Assembly: GCF_000262545.1 (NCBI RefSeq)
Contig: NZ_JH660660.1
Coordinates: 1,768,482 to 1,832,481 of the forward strand
Reading direction: 5' to 3'
Origin: Prevotella bivia DSM 20514
Lineage (GTDB): Bacteria; Bacteroidota; Bacteroidia; Bacteroidales; Bacteroidaceae
DNA length: 64,000 nucleotides
Positions 7,304 to 15,077 of this stretch are shown here, piece by piece. Each line of letters opens with the position of its first letter. Position 1 is the stretch's first letter. The translations under genes and the position numbers were made by a program. The notes beneath the pieces are model-generated. The model did not search any database. It worked only from the letters and a program-made list of their open reading frames with translations, and had not been told where the DNA came from.

Positions 7304-9253
7304 TTATGGGTTCACTTTTTGGACAAGACGAACAGCGTTACCTGAAGGATAATCCCATAAATCTCCTCTATAAGATACAACACCTCCCATAGTAATGTTT
7401 ATGTGCGCAACAATTTTTTGCCAACTTGAGTAGCTTCCCCAATAGTTAAAGTGGCGGTAGTTCTGTTCTGTTTTACAGAATTCTTTTTTGCCTGATGTTT
7501 GATGCCCATTGTTCCAACCTGTATATGGCAAGAATACACATCCTTCCTTTGTAACAGCTTCGGGTTTCATAAGGTGTTTTGCGGCATCAGTGTCAGTATC
7601 GAATGACCACTGAGTTCGGAAAATTAGCAGTGAAGGATTATAGAAGAAGCTTTTTGCCTTATCACGGATCATACCGTCAGGGAAGATAACCAAGCCCGGA
7701 ATATCCTCTGTGCGTTCAAGTGTTCCGTTTTCATTTAAGTCTAGCCAAGCTGTGGTTACAGGACGGTCTAACCCTGCATTTTTGAAATAACGTTGTTCAA
7801 GGAGGTATTTCCATTGAGCCCATGTGAGCGTAAATGTAGGTTTTCTGTCCACTTGAACATAGGTAGTACCCCAATCTTTATCCGTCCCTTGATATTCTGT
7901 GCTAGCAGTAGGAGCAAAGTATTTGCCCTTGTCAGTATCCACTGCGGCAGGGTGTGCAGGGTCGCCAAAAAAGAACATATCAAAGTAAGGATTGCGCTCA
8001 CCTGATACATACCATTTGCCATCTAGACCCTTTACGCAGCTCCATTCTCCAAAATATGCATTAGAATCGGTATAATCGGTAGGTTCTACAACATCCCACT
8101 GATTAGTTGCAAAACGATAAGAACCCTTTTGCACTGTGTATTTACAAGTAACGGATATTGCCTTGTCCTTGCCTGTATGGTAAAGTTTGCCAGCCTCTAC
8201 ATTCTTCTTTATTTTATCGCTATATAGCTGTATGGGCAAATAGCTTTGAAGGTTGCCTTTGGTGAAGTAAACCTGAGTACCCTTACTATCAACGGTAAAC
8301 TTACTGTAAGGTTTTCCTACAGGCTGTACAAAGGAGTTAGCCGCTGTTGCTCCTTTCATAGGTTCTACGGGATTGTCCACGAGGTCGTCGCTGTAGCTAT
8401 TGCTTGTATAGATGTCGAACATGATAATCGTTTCTCCAGGAACGAGCGGCATATACACATCGTAAGGCGATGAGGTCGATGCCGTTGGTGCAAACATAAG
8501 GTTATACTTTGTGTGTGCGTTCTGATGGGTAGCTAGGCGGTATGGACTTGTAGGAGATCCGCCCGAAGCTTCTCCTGTTGCAGCATCAACCGATGCTGTA
8601 AGGAATACATTCTTACCATGCATAGCAAGCATATTATAGGTGTTTCCTAGCGTACTATTGTCTTCGCCTTTCACACTAAAGTGGGCTACGGCAAACGCAT
8701 TCTTCAGCTCCACCTCGTTGTTCACGAAAGCATGATCGCCCGAGACCATAACGCTTGCTGTGCCACTCAAGGCACAATAGTTTTTTAGTTCGTTGCGGGT
8801 GTAGGTAGTGTTCTTCGTGAAGTCAAAGTCTATTTTTCCATTTTTAATGCAATCCTTGCTCGTGTTAGGACCTAGGTAGAAGAAGCGGAGAGCTTGTCCT
8901 GCCTTAATACCCTTTATCGTGCCTTCAAAACGTCCCTTAGCACTGTTTTCTCCTTCTTTGAGCGTAAGGACATCGAGCGGATTACCCTTATCGTCTACCA
9001 CAAGGAGTTTGTCATTGGCTTCCCATTTCCAAGGGTTTTCTTCATCATCGCTCTCTGTAAGGGTGGCGCGTGTTCCTGTCTTAGGCTTATCGCCTGGCAG
9101 TGCTAGCTTGTCGGTGCCAGCCACTACTGTGAGCATTACCCCCTTTGCGGTAGGCTTATTCTCCATAAAGTCGTTATTGTTGGAACATCCTGCCAATAAC
9201 AGAATTGCTGCTGCCATCGTAAGCAGCCTTAGCTTGATAATGTTCTTTTTCAT
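7304..9253 (-). CDS. Fimbrillin-like surface lipoprotein with a C-terminal FISUMP/lectin-like region
   Basis: The 649-residue product begins with a lipoprotein signal peptide ending in LLAGC (lipid cysteine at about 23). Residues about 55-300 resemble Mfa/fimbrillin-type domains: TRATLTESDDEENPWKWEAND, then an LTLKEG...GRFEGTIKG strand and a MPLVPGETIIMFDIY segment. Residues about 315-649 form a second unit, with QVYFTKGNLQSY, a SYRFATNQWDVVEP turn and a C-terminal GNAVRLVQKVNP. This resembles modules of the Fibrobacter major-paralogous type that are common in Prevotella surface lipoproteins. An outer-membrane location is likely. Adhesion is an inference from the first domain. The gene follows a 64-residue ORF by 37 nt and shares its long leader. 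Confidence 0.7.
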   Translation of the reverse strand: MKKNIIKLRLLTMAAAILLLAGCSNNNDFMENKPTAKGVMLTVVAGTDKLALPGDKPKTGTRATLTESDDEENPWKWEANDKLLVVDDKGNPLDVLTLKEGENSAKGRFEGTIKGIKAGQALRFFYLGPNTSKDCIKNGKIDFDFTKNTTYTRNELKNYCALSGTASVMVSGDHAFVNNEVELKNAFAVAHFSVKGEDNSTLGNTYNMLAMHGKNVFLTASVDAATGEASGGSPTSPYRLATHQNAHTKYNLMFAPTASTSSPYDVYMPLVPGETIIMFDIYTSNSYSDDLVDNPVEPMKGATAANSFVQPVGKPYSKFTVDSKGTQVYFTKGNLQSYLPIQLYSDKIKKNVEAGKLYHTGKDKAISVTCKYTVQKGSYRFATNQWDVVEPTDYTDSNAYFGEWSCVKGLDGKWYVSGERNPYFDMFFFGDPAHPAAVDTDKGKYFAPTASTEYQGTDKDWGTTYVQVDRKPTFTLTWAQWKYLLEQRYFKNAGLDRPVTTAWLDLNENGTLERTEDIPGLVIFPDGMIRDKAKSFFYNPSLLIFRTQWSFDTDTDAAKHLMKPEAVTKEGCVFLPYTGWNNGHQTSGKKEFCKTEQNYRHFNYWGSYSSWQKIVAHINITMGGVVSYRGDLWDYPSGNAVRLVQKVNP

Positions 9254-9290
9254 CTTTTTTCTTTTTAGTTTTTGTTTTTTTGTTACGTTT

Positions 9291-9485
9291 TTAGTAGGTT
9301 TCTCCTTCTAAAGGAGCGTTTTGGGTATTAGACCAATTGTCATACTCGTCGTCGGACGCTTTGTTCCAACTACTTTTGTCGCTCGGCTGTGACGCTTTTA
9401 CGCCATTTGATGTAGCAAAGTCGGCAAGACATTCCACTGCTACTGGCACTTCAATAGCTTGTGGCTTAACATACTTTTTTTTCAT
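9291..9485 (-). CDS. Small acidic protein of the MKKKYxKP type, function unknown
   Basis: This 64-residue ORF starts MKKKYVKPQAIEVPVAVECLAD. Many Bacteroidales genomes carry short proteins with a similar basic start followed by a beta-like stretch, often next to surface lipoproteins; no function is established that I know of. The second half is polar and acidic (SDKSSWNKASDDEYDNW) and ends GETY. There is no signal peptide or membrane segment. It is 37 nt upstream of the fimbrillin-like lipoprotein and downstream of a long leader, so the two are probably co-transcribed. It could be a secreted peptide precursor or a small intracellular protein; I cannot decide. Confidence 0.6.
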   Translation of the reverse strand: MKKKYVKPQAIEVPVAVECLADFATSNGVKASQPSDKSSWNKASDDEYDNWSNTQNAPLEGETY

Positions 9486-9541
9486 GTTTGTATTATTTGG
9501 AAAATTTTAAAATAAAAATCGATAGCACAATACCACCTTAC

Positions 9542-9569
9542 CGTCAATGTTGGAATAGCAACGTTGACG
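9542..9569 (-). promoter_or_regulatory. Strong hairpin in the leader of the lipoprotein operon
   Basis: CGTCAATGTTG and CAACGTTGACG form an 11-bp stem with one G-T pair and a 6-nt loop, about 57 nt before the start codon of the 64-residue ORF. There is no U-tract directly after it on the minus strand, so it is a candidate leader structure rather than a terminator. Confidence 0.5.
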
Positions 9570-9878
9570 ATAAGATATGCTATAGGGTGCGTCTGCAGGG
9601 CTTACCTAAGGAGTGTGGTGAGCCAACACAGCAACGCACAGACAAAAAGCCCTCTGGTGGTGCTTCTTGCTAGCCTATGTAACCAGCCGTATGCAGTGTA
9701 TACGCTTGGTAGTTTGTAAAATGTTTGAAGAAATAATTTCTACGGCATATTTCGTAGAAGAATAGCTGTATATGCTTATTGGCGTTTGCAAATAGCTTGA
9801 AAAAGCTAAACGATTTGCCCCCCCCGAATATTTATACGCTTATATTGCATTCTTTTAGTGTTTTTTATAATTCGCTTG
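9570..9878 (-). promoter_or_regulatory. Long 5' leader of the lipoprotein operon, no clear gene
   Basis: The promoter at 9879-9910 puts the transcription start near 9872, so about 387 nt precede the first ORF at 9485. The leader contains a run of eight C on the + strand (G on the transcript) at 9818-9825 and a small hairpin at about 9738-9760 (TTCTACG/CGTAGAA). No convincing coding frame is seen. The run of eight identical bases could vary in length. Confidence 0.45.
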
Positions 9879-9910
9879 CAAAGTTATAAATAAAATCTGT
9901 AACAAGCAAA
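9879..9910 (-). promoter_or_regulatory. Promoter of the fimbrillin-like lipoprotein operon (-33 TTTG, -7 TAACTTTG)
   Basis: On the minus strand TTTG (9907-9910) is followed after 20 nt by TAACTTTG (9879-9886). The match and the spacing are both good, which makes the long leader credible. Confidence 0.7.
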
Positions 9911-10031
9911 TAAAAAACAAAAAAGGTTTTTGGCTAGTATCGCCCTCTACTATTGGCGTGATGTTTTCTTATTCCTCCTGCCGTAAGTTTAGTAAGGCTG
10001 TTTACGCACATTAGTTTTATATCGTTTTTCC

Positions 10032-10062
10032 TTTGAGAAGCGCAAAAACTATATTACATTTG
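10032..10062 (+). promoter_or_regulatory. Promoter of the GSCFA gene (-33 TTTG, -7 TACATTTG)
   Basis: TTTG at 10032-10035 and TACATTTG at 10055-10062 are 19 nt apart. The ATG at 10166 follows after about 100 nt. The 120 nt between this and the divergent lipoprotein promoter hold no other signal that I can see. Confidence 0.65.
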
Positions 10063-10165
10063 CATTAGCAAGCTAATAAGTTGTTTGCCTGCTGCTGATG
10101 CTCGGTATGTGCATAAGTAGTAGGGCTTTGTATATATATTCAGTTATTGATTAAGGTATATTATT

Positions 10166-10969
10166 ATGGATTTTCGCACTGTCGTTTCCGTTCCTCGTCC
10201 TCCTTTTCAGCTAGATCCTTTAGAGCGTATTCTTTTTGTGGGGTCATGTTTTGCGACCCATATTGGTGAGCGATTTCAAGCCGAAAAGTTTCGCACTAAG
10301 GTCAATCCCTTTGGCGTGATGTATAATCCTGTGTCTATTCTCCATACGGTGGAGCGTATCGACGACGCGTTTGATACGGCTGTGTTCACCCTCGGTACTA
10401 ACCATGTGTATCGTGAAAACGCCACAGGCGAGATCGTAGACAATTGCGAGAAGCGCCCGCAACGGCTTTTCACCGAGGAAGAACTCACGGTGGAGGAGTG
10501 CTTCGACGCACTGTCGGAGGCTTATCATAAGTTGGTATATCATAATAAAGAGGTGAAAGTGCTTATCACCGTTAGCCCTATTCGTTATGCTAAATATGGT
10601 TACCATGAGAGTCAGCTGTCGAAGGCGGTACTACTCCTTGCTGCCGACCGCCTTGTGAAAGCCTTTCCCGAGCAAGTGTTCTACTTTCCAGCTTACGAAA
10701 TAGTGAACGACGAACTGCGCGATTACCGCTTCTATGCGCCCGATATGTTACACCCTAGTGCGCAAGCAGTGGAATATATCTGGGAGCGTCTCCAGCAGTC
10801 GTGCTTCTCGCCTGCCTTGCTTCAGTTTTTAGCGGCATGGCGACCCATTAAGGAAGGGTTGGCACACCGACCTTTTAATCCCTCTTCGCTAGAATATCAG
10901 CAGTTTTTAGAAAAGATAAAAAGCAAAGCTAAAGCCTTACAGCAGCAATATCCTGCCTTGAGAGTTTAG
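10166..10969 (+). CDS. GSCFA-domain protein
   Basis: The 267-residue product contains the family-defining motif GSCFA at residues about 27-31 inside ILFVGSCFATHIGERF. Further blocks that fit a GDSL/SGNH-like hydrolase fold are VLITVSPIRY (about 133-142) and DMLHPSAQAVEYIW (about 191-204), with an aspartate-histidine pair. A hydrolase role, perhaps acting on an acylated glycan, is an inference from that fold; the substrate is unknown. No signal peptide is seen, so it is probably cytoplasmic. The last three residues and the TAG stop (TTG AGA GTT TAG) are encoded by the first units of a TTGAGAG heptamer tract, so the repeat appears to have supplied or replaced the original C-terminus. Confidence 0.85.
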   Translation: MDFRTVVSVPRPPFQLDPLERILFVGSCFATHIGERFQAEKFRTKVNPFGVMYNPVSILHTVERIDDAFDTAVFTLGTNHVYRENATGEIVDNCEKRPQRLFTEEELTVEECFDALSEAYHKLVYHNKEVKVLITVSPIRYAKYGYHESQLSKAVLLLAADRLVKAFPEQVFYFPAYEIVNDELRDYRFYAPDMLHPSAQAVEYIWERLQQSCFSPALLQFLAAWRPIKEGLAHRPFNPSSLEYQQFLEKIKSKAKALQQQYPALRV

Positions 10970-10994
10970 AGTTGAGAGTTGAGAGATGAGAGAT
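10958..10994 (+). repeat. TTGAGAG heptamer tract overlapping the end of the GSCFA gene
   Basis: Five phased units are seen: TTGAGAG, TTTAGAG, TTGAGAG, TTGAGAG and ATGAGAG, followed by a partial ATGA. The stop codon of GSCFA lies in the second unit. It is the same heptamer, in the same orientation relative to the upstream gene, as at 1325, 33584 (minus) and 52096. Confidence 0.85.
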
Positions 10995-11007
10995 GATTTC
11001 CACGAAT

Positions 11008-11045
11008 AATCCCCACAATATCAAGGTGAAGATATTGTGGGGATT
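11008..11045. terminator. Perfect hairpin between the convergent GSCFA and dipeptidase genes
   Basis: AATCCCCACAATATC (11008-11022) and GATATTGTGGGGATT (11031-11045) form a perfect 15-bp stem with an 8-nt loop. Neither side has a strong T-run, so it is a likely but not classical terminator for both convergent genes. Confidence 0.6.
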
Positions 11046-11145
11046 ATAAAACTGTATTTGATACAGTGCTGATAAAAAGATTTAAAAGCCAAAGAAAAGA
11101 TATTATTGGCTTAAAAATATATTCTTACAAAGAAGAAGCGTTCCT

Positions 11146-12780
11146 CTATTCTGGCTGTGCAAAGCGATCACCTGTTTGCTTAACAAGCTGCTTTTTGAAG
11201 TACTCTGAATAGCCAGGACGAGCAACAGTTGCGCCCATACCCGCTGGAGTAAGAAGGAATTTGCCGTCCTTTTCAGGCTTCACAGCCATATCGTTAAACT
11301 TAACGATGAGATAAGTAGCTAGTTTGCGCCAGCTATCCATCATCTCGCTAGCCTTAGCATGTGAATAGTCGCTTAGAAGTGCAAGAGCAGCAGCCTTATC
11401 GGTACCATAGAGCGCTTTAGCCTTTGCTTCGATCTCTGGTTGTGATTTTAGGAATGATGCTTCAAGATTATCGCGTACTTCTTTCAAGGAAGGGAATAGT
11501 AGGGCATAACGAGGATAAACCATATTAGCCACCCAATTGCATACCCAAAAAGCATTCTTATCCGAGAAGGTTACAGCGTTTACATTTGGCGTATTGAAGC
11601 ACTCTGGTTGGGTGGTTACACCACAATAGATAGGCACGTAAGCCACCATATTACCATCATCGTTACCCCACCAAATAACGCCGCCTATCTCGCGAGGTAA
11701 GAAAGAGCGCAACTGTGCGATATAAGAGAAAGCCGTTTGCTGTGTAGAGGTAGGACGCTCATTGAAATACTTCTTACCGTCTACCTCAAAAGCCAAAGGT
11801 GTTGGGCGATAAGGCGCGTTCCAAGGACCTGCCGCAATGTCATTATCAAGCGCAAGCGCAGTACCCTCATAGTGGTCGCGCATACAAGCAGCCATAGTAG
11901 CTACATCGAGCTTCTTATTTGGTTCTATCCAAAGTGGCATATCTTCTGCATTAGGGTCTTTGCCCAATGCCCATGGCAACCACTGGCTCATATCCTTAAA
12001 GTGATTGAAGAAGCTCCATACACGTGCATCACACCAGCGGCGACCACCAAAATCAGGCTTAGCATACACCATCTTCCAATTGAAGTCGGCATCTTTACCT
12101 TTAAACCAGCCCTTAGAACGAGCAAACTTAATGCAGTTTTTAGAAGTTATCACCTCCGTATTATATTTAGAAAACTGACCGATACGGCTCTGATTAGCGT
12201 GTGCAGAGATCATTCCGTCTGGAATACGAACAGCCACCCAAACAACCTTATTCTTAGCATCGCCACCACAACCTTGCATCTCTAGGATCCAAGCTTCATT
12301 AGGATCGGCAATAGTAAAACTTTCACCACTTGACAAATAACCGTATGTTTCTACCAATGAAGTCATCACCTTGATAGCTTCACGAGCAGTTTTAGAGCGC
12401 TGCAAACCTAGGTACATCAATGCTCCATAATCTATCTGTCCCTTCTTATCCACCATTTCTTTACGACCACCGTAGGTAGTTTCCCCGATACTTACCTGAT
12501 ACTCGTTAATGTTACCAATAACGTTGTAGGTTACAGGGGCTTGTGGTATAAAGCCATGCGACTCGTGTGTATCATAATCAATAATTTCATACTTATCGCC
12601 CTTTTGGTGTGTACCACCAGCATAATGGCAAAGATTAGTAAACAAGCCGTAGTCGTCGGCGTTGTAAGTAACAAGTACTGAACCGTCAGTAGTAGCTCCC
12701 TTAGTAGCGATGAAGTTGGTACATGCCAAAGCATAACTCGTCATCGATAATAGAAAGACTGAAAGCAATGTTTTCTTCAT
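11146..12780 (-). CDS. C69-family dipeptidase (secreted, N-terminal cysteine nucleophile)
   Basis: The 544-residue product has a signal peptide and then ACTNFIATKGATTDGS, where the cysteine at residue 20 would become the N-terminal nucleophile after processing, as in peptidase family C69/U34. Other family blocks are YGGRKEMVDKKG, GESFTIADPNEAWILEMQGCGG and GGVIWWGNDDGNM. It probably cleaves dipeptides in the periplasm or at the surface; asaccharolytic and proteolytic Bacteroidales often carry several such enzymes. It is the last gene of the leftward series from ileS, 37 nt after the small 69-residue ORF. No separate promoter is visible in that gap, so read-through from the series is possible. 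Confidence 0.92.
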   Translation of the reverse strand: MKKTLLSVFLLSMTSYALACTNFIATKGATTDGSVLVTYNADDYGLFTNLCHYAGGTHQKGDKYEIIDYDTHESHGFIPQAPVTYNVIGNINEYQVSIGETTYGGRKEMVDKKGQIDYGALMYLGLQRSKTAREAIKVMTSLVETYGYLSSGESFTIADPNEAWILEMQGCGGDAKNKVVWVAVRIPDGMISAHANQSRIGQFSKYNTEVITSKNCIKFARSKGWFKGKDADFNWKMVYAKPDFGGRRWCDARVWSFFNHFKDMSQWLPWALGKDPNAEDMPLWIEPNKKLDVATMAACMRDHYEGTALALDNDIAAGPWNAPYRPTPLAFEVDGKKYFNERPTSTQQTAFSYIAQLRSFLPREIGGVIWWGNDDGNMVAYVPIYCGVTTQPECFNTPNVNAVTFSDKNAFWVCNWVANMVYPRYALLFPSLKEVRDNLEASFLKSQPEIEAKAKALYGTDKAAALALLSDYSHAKASEMMDSWRKLATYLIVKFNDMAVKPEKDGKFLLTPAGMGATVARPGYSEYFKKQLVKQTGDRFAQPE

Positions 12781-12817
12781 ATTATTAATGTTTTAAAATT
12801 TAAGTAATTATCTCGTT

Positions 12818-13027
12818 TTATACAAGTTTTCGAGTACCATAAAAAGCGATGAGCTTACCGTCAGCACACTGCTTTATCTCCACCATTCCCCTTATCCATT
12901 CCGTGTGCGACTGTTCGGCAACAAGTGGATAAATCTGCGATACATAGCCATCCACAAGCTCGATAACGGCTTGCTGAACTACCCCTGTGGGCGTTTTTAT
13001 GAGATTAGCGGCTATACGTCGGTTCAT
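12818..13027 (-). CDS. Small conserved-looking protein of 69 residues, function unknown
   Basis: The ORF reads MNRRIAANLIKTPTGVVQQA and continues through VIELVDGYVSQIYPLV to a C-terminal FYGTRKLV. It has an alternating hydrophobic pattern that suggests beta strands and no membrane segment. It starts 6 nt after the DUF4296 gene and ends 37 nt before the dipeptidase, which fits a translated gene in the same leftward series. I believe similar short proteins occur next to DUF4296 genes in related species, but I cannot verify it. A function is not assigned. Confidence 0.65.
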   Translation of the reverse strand: MNRRIAANLIKTPTGVVQQAVIELVDGYVSQIYPLVAEQSHTEWIRGMVEIKQCADGKLIAFYGTRKLV

Positions 13028-13033
13028 ATACTG

Positions 13034-14005
13034 CTATCGGGTTTGAGGAATGCCCCTTTCGCGCATAGCATCTTGTGGCGAGCGCAAAGGTTGTAATTGG
13101 TCTCCATTCTTGTCTATCGGACGGTGTTCGGGGACAGGGTCAGGTGAGGATACAGGCGCACCGCCAATGGTTCGGATAGGCTCTTGTCTGCTTAATGAGT
13201 CGCTGCGTTGTGCATCACTACTATTTTTATGAACATGCATACGCACAAGTGTAATATTTCTCAGAATAAGAAGTTTAAAAGTCGTAGTAGGTTGCTGTCC
13301 TCTCAACATTAAGAAATATCCCTTCACTGCCTTAATGCCAAGCGTATCGCTATTCTCTAACGTCAGCGTTTGACGTCCATCGGAATAGATATGCTGTGTT
13401 TGCGTAGCGATGCTATCATTGCTAAAGGTAACCGAAAGTACAGCCATTGCATCGCGCATACCTTCTTGAGCAATGTATTGTGCATCATAGCTGAATACAA
13501 AACGATCGCCTTTATGGAAAGAACTATCAGCTTTTTGGGCAAAGCTATGCTGATTAACCAAGGCGTATGGCGAGAGGAGTAAAGTGTGATTACCGCGCCA
13601 TATATCGGTGGTATCACCCTTCGACTTAATCGTTCCAAACTGGTTTAAATCGCTTTCAGACGCACCCTGCAAACGAGCTTCTGTTTCATAACGTTTAGAA
13701 ATATCTTCATAGATAGTTTTCAATTGCTCGGTATGTCGTATATAATATTGTAAAGAGCTATCAAACTGTTGCTGCGTGATGCCATACTTATTGAGAACAG
13801 CCTTTTCGTAAGCACTTTGTCTTACAGCAGCATCACCTTCTTGATTAGCCATCGACTGTGCTAGGTGGTAATCATAAAGCACATCTTCCATTTCATCGGG
13901 TTGTAGATATTTCGACGGAATGGAAGGCTTACACGAAGCTAATCCTACAGCGAGGAGTAGCGACCATAGGCAAGCGAAAACTATTCTATGACACTTACTA
14001 TTCAT
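13034..14005 (-). CDS. DUF4296-type lipoprotein
   Basis: The start at 14005 gives MNSKCHRIVFACLWSLLLAVGLASC, a lipoprotein signal peptide with the lipid cysteine near residue 25. A much longer frame beginning at 14191 would lie largely within lspA and is rejected. The ATG overlaps the end of lspA by 8 nt, which suggests translational coupling. The 323-residue product carries an N-terminal block LQPDEMEDVLYDYHLAQSMA followed by YGITQQQFDSSLQYY, typical of DUF4296, and ends in a proline-rich, charged tail (PDPVPEHRPIDKNG). It is an envelope protein of unknown role, next to the signal peptidase that processes lipoproteins. Confidence 0.85.
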   Translation of the reverse strand: MNSKCHRIVFACLWSLLLAVGLASCKPSIPSKYLQPDEMEDVLYDYHLAQSMANQEGDAAVRQSAYEKAVLNKYGITQQQFDSSLQYYIRHTEQLKTIYEDISKRYETEARLQGASESDLNQFGTIKSKGDTTDIWRGNHTLLLSPYALVNQHSFAQKADSSFHKGDRFVFSYDAQYIAQEGMRDAMAVLSVTFSNDSIATQTQHIYSDGRQTLTLENSDTLGIKAVKGYFLMLRGQQPTTTFKLLILRNITLVRMHVHKNSSDAQRSDSLSRQEPIRTIGGAPVSSPDPVPEHRPIDKNGDQLQPLRSPQDAMRERGIPQTR

Positions 14006-14669
14006 GCACTGATTCTGTTTCTGCTTTAATGGTATCGTGCTTAGGTGTCCAGCCGTTGAAGTCTTTGCGATAAAAGATAAACAAGAGGAACACACCAACA
14101 GAGATACAAGAGTCGGCAAAATTGAACACAGGGGAGAAAAATACAAATTTCTCACCTCCCCAAAATGGAAACCATTCAGGAAAATGACCATGAAAGAGTG
14201 GGAAATAAAACATATCTACTACCTTTCCCATTAGCATAGGTGCATAGCCATTACCCCATGCCACCACTTGCGAGGGGCTAGCACTAGGCATATAATAAGG
14301 TAGCGATTCGGTAAATATCTGCCCATACACCAGCGAGTCGAAGATATTGCCTGCTGCACCAGCGGTAATCATAGCCAACACAACGATATATCCCATACGA
14401 GCTCCTACCTTTATACGCTTGAATAGATACCAAGTTAAAACGCCTACTGCCACAATGCGGAATGCGCTTAAAACAAGTTTGCTTCCTATCTCCATACCCC
14501 ATGCCATGCCATTATTTTCGACAAAGACAAGCTGAAACCAATCCGTAATATGGATTGACTCGCCAAGGTTCATATTTAGTTTGATTGCTACCTTAATCGC
14601 CTGATCAATGAGTAGCAATCCTACTATCAGTGCTAAGGCTATCATAGCCTTTTTCTTTTCTGCCTTCAT
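13998..14669 (-). CDS. lspA: Lipoprotein signal peptidase (signal peptidase II)
   Basis: LspA removes the signal peptide from lipid-modified prolipoproteins in the inner membrane. The 223-residue product has four hydrophobic segments and both catalytic aspartates: D111 in AGAAGNIFDSLVYG and D186 in VFNFADSCISVG. N-terminal LIDQAIK is also family-typical. The loop between segments three and four is longer than in Escherichia coli, as is common in Bacteroidetes. Its ATG shares one base with the stop of the DksA-like gene (both at 14669), so the two are tightly coupled. The many lipoproteins in this window would be its clients. Confidence 0.96.
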   Translation of the reverse strand: MKAEKKKAMIALALIVGLLLIDQAIKVAIKLNMNLGESIHITDWFQLVFVENNGMAWGMEIGSKLVLSAFRIVAVGVLTWYLFKRIKVGARMGYIVVLAMITAGAAGNIFDSLVYGQIFTESLPYYMPSASPSQVVAWGNGYAPMLMGKVVDMFYFPLFHGHFPEWFPFWGGEKFVFFSPVFNFADSCISVGVFLLFIFYRKDFNGWTPKHDTIKAETESVHE

Positions 14670-15052
14670 TAATGATTCTTATTAGCTTCCTTTGATGCAA
14701 CGCTAAGTGTTGCATGCGGAACAGCTCTCAATCGCTCTTTAGGAATGAGTTCGCCTGTAATGCGATCCACTCCATACGTTTTGTTACCGATACGCACAAG
14801 TGCAGCCTGCAAACCTTGAATAAACTTTTGTTGGCGTTGTGCCATCTGTACTAGTTCTTCCTTTGTTTGGTTAGAGCTACCCTCTTCAAGTGCTTTATAC
14901 GTTGGCGATGTGTCATCAACATCGTTGGTATTCTTGTTCCGAAGCACTTTCATCGTTTCCTCATAGTCGGCTTTTGCTATTTCCAACTTTCTGTCGATTA
15001 GCTCCTTAAATTCTAGTAGCTCATCATCGGTATACCGTTTCTTCATTTCCAT
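14669..15052 (-). CDS. DksA/TraR-family RNA polymerase-binding protein lacking the zinc cysteines
   Basis: The 127-residue protein has a long helical N-terminal region (residues about 8-85, coiled-coil-like) and a C-terminal YGVDRITGELIPKERLRAVPHATL. In DksA this last block contains CxxC pairs that bind zinc; here the cysteines are replaced (no cysteine in the whole protein), while the IPKERLRAVPHA core is kept. Bacteroidetes proteins at this locus generally have reduced zinc ligands. It probably binds the secondary channel of RNA polymerase and links transcription to ppGpp, but this is inference. It lies 25 nt after ileS and overlaps lspA by one base. Confidence 0.85.
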   Translation of the reverse strand: MEMKKRYTDDELLEFKELIDRKLEIAKADYEETMKVLRNKNTNDVDDTSPTYKALEEGSSNQTKEELVQMAQRQQKFIQGLQAALVRIGNKTYGVDRITGELIPKERLRAVPHATLSVASKEANKNH

Positions 15053-15077
15053 AAGAGTTTTAAATAAAAGGTTATTT

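Noticed and set aside
9488..9673. 61-residue + strand ORF
   Set aside because: It lies antisense in the leader of the lipoprotein operon, includes the hairpin at 9542-9569 and has no start signals.
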